Source of the DNA: Paraburkholderia silvatlantica
Lineage (GTDB): Bacteria; Pseudomonadota; Gammaproteobacteria; Burkholderiales; Burkholderiaceae
DNA length: 64,000 bases
Reading direction: 5' to 3'
NCBI RefSeq assembly: GCF_003096715.1
Contig: NZ_QEOL01000006.1
Coordinates: 124,001-188,000 of the forward strand
The position numbers and the translations under genes were made by a program. Positions 1 through 8,075 of this stretch are shown here, in pieces. A model generated the notes under the pieces. It worked only from the letters and a program-made list of their open reading frames with translations, was not told the DNA's origin and made no database searches. Every line of letters starts with the position of its first letter. Within the stretch, counting starts at the first letter, position 1.

Positions 1-1
1 C

Positions 2-529
2 GTGGGCGGCCTCTCGAAGACGCTCTCCTCGGCGCTGCGCGTGGGCTACGTGGTGGCCAGCCCGGCGATCGTGCGCGATCTCGCGGCCATCAAGGCGCTC
101 ACCACCATCAGCGGCTCGCGCTTCACGCAGGCCGTGGCCGCCACGCTGCTCGAGCGCGGCGCGTATCGCAAATATCTCGAACGGCTGCGCCGGCGCATCG
201 CCGAAGCGCAAGGGTCCGCCACGCGCACACTCGAAGCGCATGGGTGGGAGCTGTTCGGCAGCGTTGCTTCGGCGTCGTCGTCGACCGCGGCGAGCGCGGC
301 GCGCGGCTATGCGCAAACGGGCGGCAAGTTCGTCTGGGCACGCGTGCCGCACGTGGAGGATTCCACACGCCTCGCAGCCTGCGGCGAGCCGCTCGGCGTG
401 GCGGTCTCGCCGGGCAGCCACTTCCGCCCGCAAGGCGAGACGAGCCCGTGGATCCGCATCAACGTGGCGCTCACGCTCGACCCGCGCGCCCAGGCATTCT
501 TCGCGGCGGCGGCGCGTCTGCCCGGATGA
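2..529 (+). CDS. MocR-type GntR/aminotransferase regulator, C-terminal part only
   Basis: Only the last 175 residues or so are in the window; the gene begins upstream. The visible part is the C-terminal half of a fold-type I aminotransferase domain. It opens with GGLSKTLSSALRVGYV, where the lysine of SKTL is the expected PLP Schiff-base lysine and the later arginine is typical of the family. MocR regulators join such a domain to an N-terminal GntR winged helix, and the short LERGAYRKYLERLRRR stretch is typical of the MocR group. The winged helix is outside the window, so a plain aminotransferase cannot be excluded. MocR proteins usually control a neighbouring gene, and the following MFS exporter on the same strand is one candidate. 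Confidence 0.75.
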   Translation: MGGLSKTLSSALRVGYVVASPAIVRDLAAIKALTTISGSRFTQAVAATLLERGAYRKYLERLRRRIAEAQGSATRTLEAHGWELFGSVASASSSTAASAARGYAQTGGKFVWARVPHVEDSTRLAACGEPLGVAVSPGSHFRPQGETSPWIRINVALTLDPRAQAFFAAAARLPG

Positions 530-676
530 ACGCGCAGGCGCCGCCCGCCCCGGCGCACGCGCCACGTACGCCACCTGCGCCACCTGCGCCACATGCGCGG
601 CGGCGGGCCCGGCTGTCTGCATGGGCACGCCGTTTTCCCTACAATGGCGCTTGCCTGCGCGCCCCTCTCTTCGCCC

Positions 677-2119
677 ATGTCCGAATCCATCGCTGCGTCC
701 AGCACCACGCCTTCGCCCCGCTCGTTGTCCGTGATGCTGTGGCTCGTCGCCACGGGCTTCTTCATGCAGACCCTCGATTCGACCATCGTCAACACGGCAT
801 TGCCGGCGATGGCGAGAAGCCTTGGCGAACTACCGTTGCGCATGCAATCAGTCGTCATCGCGTATTCGCTCACGATGGCGGTGATGATCCCCGTATCGGG
901 CTGGCTCGCGGACAAGCTCGGCACACGTCGCGTATTCCTCGGCGCGATCTTCGTGTTCACGGTCGGTTCGCTCCTGTGCGCGAGCGCGCATACGCTGAAC
1001 CAGCTCGTAGTCTCGCGCGTCGCGCAGGGCGTGGGCGGCGCGATGCTGCTGCCGGTCGGCCGTCTTGCCGTGCTGCGCACGTTTCCCGCCGATCGCTATC
1101 TGCCCGCGCTCTCGTTCGTGGCGATTCCGGGGCTGATAGGCCCGCTCATCGGCCCGACCCTCGGCGGCTGGCTCGTGCAGATCGCCTCGTGGCACTGGAT
1201 CTTTCTCATCAACGTGCCGGTGGGCGTGGTGGGCTGCGTCGCCACCTTCATCTTCATGCCCGACAGCCGCAACCCCGACACGCCGCGCTTCGACCTGCCG
1301 GGTTACCTGCTGCTCGTCATCGGCATGCTCGCGATTTCATTCGCGCTCGACGGCCGCAGCGAGTTCGGCATCCAGCACGCCACGGTGCTCGTGCTCTTCA
1401 TCCTTTCGCTTGCCGCGTTCGTGGCCTATGGGCTGCACGCGGTGCGCACGCCACGGCCGATCTTTTCGCTCGATCTGTTCAAGATCCACACGTTCAGCGT
1501 GGGCCTGCTCGGCAACCTGTTCGCGCGTATCGGCAGCGGCGCGATGCCGTATCTGATTCCGCTGCTGCTTCAGGTCGCGCTCGGCTACACGGCCTTCGAG
1601 GCCGGGCTCATGATGCTGCCCACGGCCGCCGCGGGCATGTTCTCCAAGCGCCTCGTGACGTATCTCATCATGCGCTACGGCTACCGCAGCGTGCTGGTCT
1701 CGAACACGGTGCTCGTGGGCCTCATGATGGCGAGCTTCGCGCTTTCCACGCCCAATGAGCCGCTGTGGATGCGCATCGCGCAACTGGCGGTATTCGGCGC
1801 CGTGAACTCGATGCAGTTCACGGCGATGAACACACTCACGCTCAAGGATCTCGGCACGGGCGGCGCGAGCAGCGGCAACAGCCTCTTTTCGCTCGTGCAA
1901 ATGCTCTCGATGAGCCTCGGCGTGACCGTCGCGGGCGCGCTGCTCACCACCTTCACGGGCATCATCGGCCACAAGACTGGCGAGAACGTGATTCCGGCAT
2001 TCCACGCGACCTTCATTTGCGTGGGCATCATCACGGCGGGGTCGTCGTGGATCTTCGCGCAGCTCTCCCCGGACCTGCGCCGCACCGCGAAGAAGACCGA
2101 TCCGTCCGAGCGGACCTGA
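677..2119 (+). CDS. DHA2-family MFS multidrug exporter (MdtD/EmrB-like)
   Basis: A 480-residue inner-membrane proton-driven drug exporter. Residues 33-43 read LDSTIVNTALP, the DHA2 (14-helix) signature in helix 1, and residues 75-85 read GWLADKLGTRR, the MFS motif A in the first cytoplasmic loop. The rest is a regular series of hydrophobic helices. It resembles MdtD-type transporters most, but no partner membrane-fusion protein is adjacent, so the substrate is unknown. The open frame extends upstream to 593, but the ATG at 677 gives the family's usual short polar N-terminus. A 12-bp duplication covers its stop codon. Confidence 0.85.
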   Translation: MSESIAASSTTPSPRSLSVMLWLVATGFFMQTLDSTIVNTALPAMARSLGELPLRMQSVVIAYSLTMAVMIPVSGWLADKLGTRRVFLGAIFVFTVGSLLCASAHTLNQLVVSRVAQGVGGAMLLPVGRLAVLRTFPADRYLPALSFVAIPGLIGPLIGPTLGGWLVQIASWHWIFLINVPVGVVGCVATFIFMPDSRNPDTPRFDLPGYLLLVIGMLAISFALDGRSEFGIQHATVLVLFILSLAAFVAYGLHAVRTPRPIFSLDLFKIHTFSVGLLGNLFARIGSGAMPYLIPLLLQVALGYTAFEAGLMMLPTAAAGMFSKRLVTYLIMRYGYRSVLVSNTVLVGLMMASFALSTPNEPLWMRIAQLAVFGAVNSMQFTAMNTLTLKDLGTGGASSGNSLFSLVQMLSMSLGVTVAGALLTTFTGIIGHKTGENVIPAFHATFICVGIITAGSSWIFAQLSPDLRRTAKKTDPSERT

Positions 2120-2133
2120 CAGCGGACCTGACA
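2110..2133 (+). repeat. 12-bp tandem duplication over the MFS stop codon
   Basis: GCGGACCTGACA occurs twice in direct succession (2110-2121 and 2122-2133). The first copy holds the in-frame TGA of the MFS gene and the second gives a further TGA in the same frame, so the duplication does not change the protein. It looks like a replication-slippage event. Confidence 0.8.
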
Positions 2134-2410
2134 AGCCGGGGGCCGCAGCCCTTGCGGCGGTCGTTGCGGCTGCATCTTCGCCGCCGGCGCGCGCACCGCA
2201 AAGGTGCGGCGCGCCTCGCGGCCGTGCGTCGCCCGGGTTCGCGCCGGGTTCGCGCACCAATCCGCACGCCATCCCGAAACAGCGTGCGCCCTCGCACAGG
2301 CAAATGGCCACGGGACTTGGGACTCGCATACTTTTTGCTGTCCTATCCTGTAAACTTGACGCTCACGCGTCCCGTCCGTCACGTCCGTCCCGCGCGACAT
2401 CGAAACGAAA

Positions 2411-3682
2411 ATGACCAGCATGATCGACCTCGATCCCCCCGGCTTCCAGTCTCGCCCCATCGCCGGCGAAGAAGGTGCCCGCCGCACCGTGCTGTACGGC
2501 GGCTACACCGTCTTCAGCGTGTTCCAGCCCGTGTTTTCGGTCGCGCACCGGCGCGCGATCGGCTATCACGCGTCGCTGCGCGCGCATGACGAGCACGGGC
2601 AGCAGGCGCCCTCGCAGGAGGTGTTCACGCAGGCGGCGCGCCGCGGCGACCTGCTCGAACTGGGGCGCCTCGCGGAATCGCTGCATCTGGGCAACTTCAA
2701 CGCGTTCGATTCGCATGACGAATGGCTCTTTCTGAGCCTGCACCCCGCCGCGCTCATGGACACGAGCTACGGCGACGCCCTGCTCGCCGGCCTCAAGGCG
2801 CTCGGCCTGCAGCCGCAGCGCGTGGTGCTGGAAGTGTCGGAACAGGCGGGCGGCGAAAATTCGCGCTTCGCGGAAATCATCGACGGATTGCGCAAGGCAG
2901 GCTTCGTGATCGCGCTGGATGGCTTCGGCGCCAAGCATTCGAACATCGACCGCGTGTGGCAGCTGCGGCCCGACATCGTCACGCTCGATCGCAGCCTGCT
3001 TGCCCAGGCGAGCCGCCATGCGCATATCGAGCGCGTGCTGCCGGGGCTCGTCTCGATGCTGCACGAGTCGGGACAGCTCGTGCTCGTGGGCGGCCTTTCG
3101 ACCGAGCGCGACGCGCTGATCGCGCTGGAGAGCAACGCCGATTTCGTGCAGGGCGCGTATTTCGCGCGGCCCGACGTCGAGCCGGTGCCGCCCGCCAGGG
3201 CCGCGCAGCTCATGGACGATCTTTCGGCTCGCCTGCGCGAGCGCGTGGCCGCGCGCGAGCGTGCGCAGTCGGCGCGTCTCGCGCCGTACGTGAGCGCCAT
3301 CGAAGCGGCGGCGAAGCAGCTGGCCGAAGGCGCGAACATGAGCGACGCCACGCTGCCGCTGCTCGGCCTCGACGACACGGCGCGCTGCTTCCTGCTCGAC
3401 GGCTCGGGCCGCCAGATCGGCGACAACGTGCTGCCCGACGGCCGCACGTCGCAGCGCGCCAAGCGCTTCCGGCCGCTGCTGCATTCGGAAGGCGCGAGCT
3501 GGGAGCGGCGCCCGTACTTCATCGGTGCGATGAGGGCGCCGGGCCGCGTGCAGTTCACGCCCCCCTATCTGTCGATCAACGAGGCGCACCTGTGCGTCAC
3601 GGCGTCGGTCGCATTGCAGACGGAACACGGCGTACAGGTGCTGTGCGTCGATATCAACTGGGACGCCGCCCTGCGCGGCTAG
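2411..3682 (+). CDS. Degenerate EAL-domain protein with YkuI_C-like C-terminal domain
   Basis: A 423-residue cytoplasmic protein with an EAL (c-di-GMP phosphodiesterase) fold at about residues 33-260 and a C-terminal sensor-like domain at about 275-420. The catalytic signature is lost. The EAL glutamate position is His53 (GYHASLR), the metal-binding Asn is Ser109 (LSLHP), the DDFG motif reads DGFG (170-173), and the conserved Lys of the K-x-D motif is Thr191. LEVSE (140-144) is kept. The protein is therefore probably not an active phosphodiesterase and may instead bind c-di-GMP or act by protein contact. The C-terminal part (RRPYF...PYLS...VDINWD) resembles the EAL-associated YkuI_C domain; that match is from memory. 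No signal peptide or membrane helix is seen. Confidence 0.8.
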   Translation: MTSMIDLDPPGFQSRPIAGEEGARRTVLYGGYTVFSVFQPVFSVAHRRAIGYHASLRAHDEHGQQAPSQEVFTQAARRGDLLELGRLAESLHLGNFNAFDSHDEWLFLSLHPAALMDTSYGDALLAGLKALGLQPQRVVLEVSEQAGGENSRFAEIIDGLRKAGFVIALDGFGAKHSNIDRVWQLRPDIVTLDRSLLAQASRHAHIERVLPGLVSMLHESGQLVLVGGLSTERDALIALESNADFVQGAYFARPDVEPVPPARAAQLMDDLSARLRERVAARERAQSARLAPYVSAIEAAAKQLAEGANMSDATLPLLGLDDTARCFLLDGSGRQIGDNVLPDGRTSQRAKRFRPLLHSEGASWERRPYFIGAMRAPGRVQFTPPYLSINEAHLCVTASVALQTEHGVQVLCVDINWDAALRG

Positions 3683-3701
3683 CGTGCGTTCAGGCTGAGG
3701 C

Positions 3702-4814
3702 TCACGCGAGGACGAGCGGCTGTGCGAACAGCGTCGCGCAGCCGTGAGCGGTGGACGCGCGAACGGTGACGCCGAGGGTGGACACGCACGCCGCGCCATC
3801 GCTCGAGGCGAGCCGGGCCAGCATCTTGCGCACCGCGTCGCCGCCGAAAGCCCGGTTGACCGCCTGGAGCCGGTTGGCCGGCCCCGCGCTCCCCTCTTCC
3901 ATCGCCGCAATACAAACGACCGGCTCGGGCAGCCCGCAGCGGTCGTCGCGCACATGCAGCCAGGCCGCGAGCGCGCCGTCCTGCGCGACGAGCGCCACGC
4001 CGGGCTCGCCGTCCAGCGCAAGCGCTTCGGCGCGCAGAACGCGCGCGGCGGGTGCTTCTTGCGGGGCCTGATTTTGAGCCGCTTCGCCCACGCTCGCCGC
4101 AACCAGCGCGTTTGCCGTCACGCCGAGCAAGTCCATCAATCCCGCGCGATCCTGTGCGTGCAGCACATCGCGCAAACGCTCGACCGTGCGCGCGTGCTGC
4201 ACTTTGTCGGGTGGCATCGCCTGCGGCGCAGCCTCGCGGGCGAGCCGAAGCCGGGCACGCCGCACGATCTGCCGGCAGTGCTCGTTCGTGCAGCCGGTGA
4301 GCGCGCCGATCTGCGCGTAGTCGCAGTCGAAGGCCTCGCGCAGCACGAACACCGCCTGCTCGAGCGGTCCCAGCCTTTCGAGCAGAAGCAGCAGCGCGTC
4401 CGAGAAGCGCCGCGCGCGCAAGCCCGCCTCTTCCGCCGACGGAGACGCGTCGTCGAGCCATGCGGCCTCGTGTTCGCCCGCATGCTCGCGACGCAAGCGC
4501 CGCAGCCGGTCGATCGCGAGGCGCACGGTGACGGTGGCAAGCCATGCCTGCGGTGCGCGCAACGCTTGTGCATCGGCGTCGCGCCAGCGAAACCACGCGT
4601 CCTGCACGACGTCCTCGGCCTCCGCGCGGCTGCCCAGCACGCGTGCGGCCAGCGCAATGAGCCGCCCGCGCGCCTCGCCGAAGGCGGCGGCGCGGCGCGC
4701 GTCGGTCCAGGCTGCTGCGCCGGGCCCGGCCTCGCCGCTCACTGGGGTCGCAGCCTCATTGCGCCCGGCGCCCGCCAGACTCGTTCCTTCGATTGTGTCG
4801 ATCGCCCGCGTCAT
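3702..4814 (-). CDS. ECF sigma factor, ECF41/SigJ-like, with C-terminal extension
   Basis: A 370-residue extracytoplasmic-function sigma factor. Sigma region 2 is at about residues 45-105 ([17 protein letters not shown], then [18 protein letters not shown]). Region 4 is at about 140-195 ([15 protein letters not shown]...[23 protein letters not shown]). A long C-terminal extension follows. Such an extension is typical of ECF41/SigJ factors, where a SnoaL-like domain replaces a separate anti-sigma factor; here it is divergent and the usual WLPEP linker is not seen. The ATG at 4814 is preceded by AAGGAG at good spacing, so the in-frame extension to 4895 is rejected. The gene is divergent from clpP2, which is a candidate target. 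Confidence 0.85.
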   Translation of the reverse strand: MTRAIDTIEGTSLAGAGRNEAATPVSGEAGPGAAAWTDARRAAAFGEARGRLIALAARVLGSRAEAEDVVQDAWFRWRDADAQALRAPQAWLATVTVRLAIDRLRRLRREHAGEHEAAWLDDASPSAEEAGLRARRFSDALLLLLERLGPLEQAVFVLREAFDCDYAQIGALTGCTNEHCRQIVRRARLRLAREAAPQAMPPDKVQHARTVERLRDVLHAQDRAGLMDLLGVTANALVAASVGEAAQNQAPQEAPAARVLRAEALALDGEPGVALVAQDGALAAWLHVRDDRCGLPEPVVCIAAMEEGSAGPANRLQAVNRAFGGDAVRKMLARLASSDGAACVSTLGVTVRASTAHGCATLFAQPLVLA

Positions 4815-4893
4815 TCGCTTCGCTCCTTCGCCATGCGTTCGCTTTCGCCCGTTTCCCTCATGACGTTCGGCACGCGGCCGGCGTGACAGTCGC

Positions 4894-4911
4894 ACGCAAA
4901 AATATTTGCGT
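4894..4911. promoter_or_regulatory. Palindrome in the sigma factor / clpP2 divergent promoter region
   Basis: ACGCAAA-AATA-TTTGCGT is a perfect 7-bp inverted repeat with a 4-bp AT spacer. It sits in the 173-bp gap between the two divergent start codons. TGACAG (4884-4889) and CGTC (4909-4912) flank it and faintly recall ECF41 promoter elements, but the spacing is longer than the published N16-17. It is a candidate operator or sigma target. Confidence 0.45.
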
Positions 4912-4987
4912 CACGCGCGGGCTGCGCCGGACGTCATGGCAGCAGCGGTGCAATCGCGCCGTCAACGGAAAAAACACGAGGCCAGTC

Positions 4988-5632
4988 ATGCCATCCTTCG
5001 CACTGAATCATGCAGCATTACCGCCGAGCGCGCTCAATCTCGTCCCGACCGTGATCGAAACCTCGGGGCGCGGCGAGCGCGCCTACGACATCTACTCGCG
5101 CCTCTTGCGCGAGCGCATCGTGTTCCTCGTCGGCCCGGTGACCGAACAAAGCGCCAGTCTCGTGGTCGCGCAACTGCTCTTTCTCGAAGCGGAAAACGCG
5201 GACAAGGACATCAGCCTCTATATCAACTCGCCGGGCGGCTCGGTCTACGACGGACTCGCCATTTACGACACGATGCAGTTCATCAAGCCCGATGTCTCGA
5301 CGCTGTGCACGGGTTTCGCCGCGAGCATGGGGTCGTTTTTGCTCGCCGCGGGAGCGCAGGGAAAACGCTTCGCACTGCCTAACGCACGCATCATGATCCA
5401 TCAGCCTTCGGGGGGCGGTCAGGGCACCGCGGCCGATGTCGAGCTGCAGGCGCGCGAGATCCTGTACCTGCGCGGGCGCCTGAACGCGATGCTCGCCGCG
5501 CGTACCGGACGCGGCATCGAGCAGATCGCGCACGACAGCGACCGCGACAACTTCATGTCGGCCGAGGCGGCCGCCGAGTACGGCTTGATCGACCGCGTGC
5601 TCGAGTCGCGCGACGACCCGTTGCTGCGCTAA
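4988..5632 (+). CDS. clpP: ATP-dependent Clp protease proteolytic subunit, second copy (ClpP2)
   Basis: A 214-residue serine peptidase of the S14 family that forms the tetradecameric barrel fed by ClpX or ClpA. The catalytic triad is visible: Ser113 in GFAASMGSF, His138 in [11 protein letters not shown] and Asp187 in DSDRDNF. The oxyanion-loop SPGGSV is at 81-86. There is no tig upstream and no clpX downstream, so this is not the housekeeping clpP-clpX locus but a paralogue. It is divergent from an ECF sigma factor and convergent with the next TetR gene. The ATG at 4988 (MPSFALNH) was chosen; the frame stays open further upstream through the sigma gene's 5' end, which is a shadow. Confidence 0.9.
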   Translation: MPSFALNHAALPPSALNLVPTVIETSGRGERAYDIYSRLLRERIVFLVGPVTEQSASLVVAQLLFLEAENADKDISLYINSPGGSVYDGLAIYDTMQFIKPDVSTLCTGFAASMGSFLLAAGAQGKRFALPNARIMIHQPSGGGQGTAADVELQAREILYLRGRLNAMLAARTGRGIEQIAHDSDRDNFMSAEAAAEYGLIDRVLESRDDPLLR

Positions 5633-5657
5633 GGCGCGGTGTCGGCGGCTCGCGGCT

Positions 5658-6308
5658 TCACGCGAGCCGCACGGCGAGCCACGCCGCCAGCACGCCCTTG
5701 TACTCGGCGACCAGCAGCTTGCGCTCCTTCGGCTTCGCCGCGGCGTATAGCGGGTTGAGGCTCTTGATGACCTGCAGCATGACTTCGGCCACGCGATAGG
5801 CCTCGTCGGACGCAAGCGCCGGCTGATAGCGCAGGAAGAGCGCCGTGAAGCGCTGGCGCAGCAGATTGCGCACGGCCGCGTCGCGCCTGAAGCCGAGCGG
5901 CACGGAAAGCAGGGGCAAGTACGCGGGATAGTCGTGCATCAGATCGACCATCAGGTCGAACAGACGCTCGACCAGCTGCGCGAGCGGCAGCTTGCCTGCA
6001 TCGTCGTGCGCGGCGATGAGCGCGCTCCAGCGTGCGTCCATCTCGTCGCCGTAGCGCTTGCGCAGCGCAAGGGCCAGTGCCTCCTTGTTCGGAAAGTACT
6101 GATACGCGGCGCCGACCGAAACGCCCGCCTGCTGCGCGATCTGGGTCATCGTCGCCGCTTCGAAGCCGCGCCCGGCGAAGGCATCGCCCGCGGCTTCGAG
6201 CAGTGCGCCGACCGTGCGCGCCGCGCGCTCCTGGCGCGGCACGCGCCGGGCGTTTTCGCGTGCCGGTTCCTTTTGCGCCTCCTTGCGCGCGAGCGGGTCC
6301 GCCGCCAT
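5658..6308 (-). CDS. TetR/AcrR-family transcriptional regulator
   Basis: A 216-residue one-component repressor. The helix-turn-helix lies at about residues 47-70 (MTQIAQQAGVSVGAAYQYFP, then NKEAL), and the rest is the helical ligand-binding and dimerisation domain. GGAGG stands 7 nt before the ATG at 6308, which decides that start over the ATG at 6332. It is divergent from the YecD-like hydrolase across a 63-bp gap rich in TTCACAT/ATGTGAA half-sites. The simplest reading is that it represses itself and that hydrolase. The ligand is unknown. Confidence 0.88.
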   Translation of the reverse strand: MAADPLARKEAQKEPARENARRVPRQERAARTVGALLEAAGDAFAGRGFEAATMTQIAQQAGVSVGAAYQYFPNKEALALALRKRYGDEMDARWSALIAAHDDAGKLPLAQLVERLFDLMVDLMHDYPAYLPLLSVPLGFRRDAAVRNLLRQRFTALFLRYQPALASDEAYRVAEVMLQVIKSLNPLYAAAKPKERKLLVAEYKGVLAAWLAVRLA

Positions 6309-6321
6309 ATCTGAATCCTCC

Positions 6322-6360
6322 TTCACATTCATGTATGATGATGTGAAGCCATCCTCACAT
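6322..6360. promoter_or_regulatory. Probable TetR operator region
   Basis: Three related half-sites fall in the divergent gap: TTCACAT (6322-6328), ATGTGAA (6341-6347) and CTCACAT (6354-6360). The first two form an inverted repeat with a 12-bp spacer; the second and third form TGTGA-N8-TCACA. This is consistent with TetR dimers binding both promoters. Confidence 0.5.
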
Positions 6361-6371
6361 ATAGGTGAACC

Positions 6372-6947
6372 ATGACGCAAGCACTTTCACTGAACGCGCG
6401 CACCACGGCGCTCGTGATGATCGACCTTCAGCACGGCATCGTAGGCCGCCAGATCGCGCCCTATAGCGGCGCGCAGGTCGTGGCCAACGCCAAACCGCTC
6501 GCCGACGCCCTGCGTGCCAGGGGCGGCACCGTCGTCTGGGTGCACGTGCTCCTGAACGAACTGCTCGCGCTGCCCGCCGACGCGCCCGGCCGCACGCCCG
6601 ATACGCCGCCCGCGCCGGCCGAAGCCTCCGAACTCGTGCCCGAAATCGGCGCGCAACCCGAGGACGTGATCGTCGCGAAGCGCCAATGGGGCGCGTTCTA
6701 CGGCACCAACCTCGAGCAGCAGTTGCGCCGCCGCGGCATCGACACCATCGTGATCGGCGGCATCGCGACGAACTTCGGCGTCGAATCCACCGCGCGCGCG
6801 GCGTTCGATCTCGGCTTCAAACTGGTGTTCGTCGAGGACGCCACGTCGGGTCTCAGTGAAGAGATGCATCGCTTCGCGTTCGAGAAAATGTTCCGCCATA
6901 TGGGCCACGTGCGCTCGACGCAGGAAGCCATCGCCGCGTTTGCGTAA
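6372..6947 (+). CDS. yecD: YecD-like isochorismatase-family hydrolase without the catalytic cysteine
   Basis: A 191-residue cysteine-hydrolase-fold protein. It closely follows E. coli YecD: AKRQWGAFYGTNLEQQLRRR is nearly identical there. Asp18 (VMIDLQ) and Lys103 (AKRQWGAF) of the family triad are present. The nucleophile position reads ATNFGVESTAR, with Gly136 where amidohydrolases such as nicotinamidases have Cys. In isochorismatases that lack this Cys the chemistry is vinyl-ether hydrolysis, so an amidase role is unlikely. The substrate is unknown. It is divergent from a TetR regulator and ends in a strong terminator. Confidence 0.85.
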   Translation: MTQALSLNARTTALVMIDLQHGIVGRQIAPYSGAQVVANAKPLADALRARGGTVVWVHVLLNELLALPADAPGRTPDTPPAPAEASELVPEIGAQPEDVIVAKRQWGAFYGTNLEQQLRRRGIDTIVIGGIATNFGVESTARAAFDLGFKLVFVEDATSGLSEEMHRFAFEKMFRHMGHVRSTQEAIAAFA

Positions 6948-6980
6948 GTCCGTTTGTGTAAAACGCTTCGCGCAAAACAA

Positions 6981-7010
6981 AAAGCCCTCGATTCACATCG
7001 AGGGCTTTTT
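6981..7010. terminator. Bidirectional intrinsic terminator after yecD
   Basis: Stem AAAGCCCTCGAT, loop TCAC, stem ATCGAGGGCTTT, with T residues after it and an A-run before it. It lies between the + strand yecD and the - strand sodB and can serve both. Confidence 0.9.
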
Positions 7011-7086
7011 GCATGTGCCGCAGCCAGTGCGGCGCAGCGAACAGGGCTTCGTATTATGCGAAACCCACGCGAAACTCACGCGAAAC

Positions 7087-7665
7087 TCACGCGAAGTTCT
7101 GCGCTGCGAAGTTCCAGTTCACGATGTTCCAGAACGCTTCGACGAACTTCGGACGCGCGTTGCGGTAGTCGATGTAGTAAGCGTGTTCCCACACGTCGAT
7201 CGTGAGGAGCGCCTTCGCGTCGGTCGTGAGCGGCGTGGCGGCGTTGCTGGTCGAGACGATGTCGAGCGAGCCGTCAGCCTTCTTCACGAGCCACGTCCAG
7301 CCCGAACCGAAGTTGCCCACGGCAGCCTTCGTGAAGGCTTCCTTGAACGCGTCGTAGGAGCCCCACTTCGCGTTGATCGCGTCGCCGAGCGCACCCGACG
7401 GTGCGCCGCCGCCCTGCGGCGAGAGGCTGTTCCAGAAGAACGTGTGATTCCAGATCTGCGCCGAGTTGTTGAACACGCCACCCGACGACTTCTTGACGAT
7501 CTCTTCGAGCGAGAGCTTTTCGAACTCGGTGCCCGGAATCAGGTTGTTCAGATTCGTGACGTAAGCCTGGTGGTGCTTGCCGTAGTGGAACTCGAGCGTC
7601 TCTTCCGACATGTGCGGAGCGAGGGCGTTCTTCGCGAACGGCAGCGGCGGGAGCGTAAATGACAT
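7087..7665 (-). CDS. sodB: Superoxide dismutase [Fe]
   Basis: A 192-residue cytoplasmic superoxide dismutase that converts superoxide to hydrogen peroxide and oxygen. Metal ligands are His27 (FHYGKHH), His74 (IWNHTFFW), Asp157 and His161 ([11 protein letters not shown]). The [10 protein letters not shown] context and the FNNSAQ motif favour the iron type over the manganese type. The ATG at 7665 follows AAGGAA. The frame stays open to 7983, but that extension is not part of the family. It has its own sigma-70-like promoter at 7738-7766 and lies downstream of xseA on the same strand, a common Burkholderia arrangement. Confidence 0.97.
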   Translation of the reverse strand: MSFTLPPLPFAKNALAPHMSEETLEFHYGKHHQAYVTNLNNLIPGTEFEKLSLEEIVKKSSGGVFNNSAQIWNHTFFWNSLSPQGGGAPSGALGDAINAKWGSYDAFKEAFTKAAVGNFGSGWTWLVKKADGSLDIVSTSNAATPLTTDAKALLTIDVWEHAYYIDYRNARPKFVEAFWNIVNWNFAAQNFA

Positions 7666-8075
7666 GATGCGGTTCCTTCGTCGTGTTATGGGGAGTTCTG
7701 CGTGAAGTTCTACAAATTCGCCGGCATGGAGCACTCGATTGTAGGCGAGTTGGAATAACCCCGCAAACGAGCGGCCTTTATGCCGGAGATCGCTTGCGCG
7801 GGGCTTTTCCGAACGAACCGACGTGCGGTTTTTCGCCGATCCGGCGCCCGAACAACGCTTTCCATGCCGCGCTTTCCATGCCCGCTTCGCGCGCAGGCAA
7901 GACGGCTGCAATCGCGTTGCAATCTCCGTGAAATCGGCATGCAAACGTCCTGCAACGGGACTGCAACAATCGTTCGCCGCCACGACTCATTGTCGAGGCG
8001 AAGCAATCGGACGATTGCGCCGGTGCCTGACTGAGCAGCAAACGACGGGCCCGACAGGCCGGCTGCGAGCCCAGG
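7666..8075. other. xseA-sodB intergenic region
   Basis: 410 bp without a convincing gene. It holds the sodB promoter (7738-7766). The part from 7770 to 8075 shows no clear hairpin, operator or conserved ORF; the small open frames there are compositional. Confidence 0.6.
7738..7766 (-). promoter_or_regulatory. sodB promoter
   Basis: Read on the minus strand: -35 TTGCGG (7761-7766), 17-bp spacer, -10 TACAAT (7738-7743), about 72 bp upstream of the sodB start. Confidence 0.6.

Noticed and set aside
541..600. CGCCACCTG-like triplicated unit before the MFS gene
   Set aside because: Three degenerate copies in a noncoding GC-rich gap, too weak to call a functional repeat.
4793..4987. A longer ClpP2 with a 65-residue N-terminal extension
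   Set aside because: The extension overlaps the start of the divergent sigma gene and its promoter region and has shadow composition.
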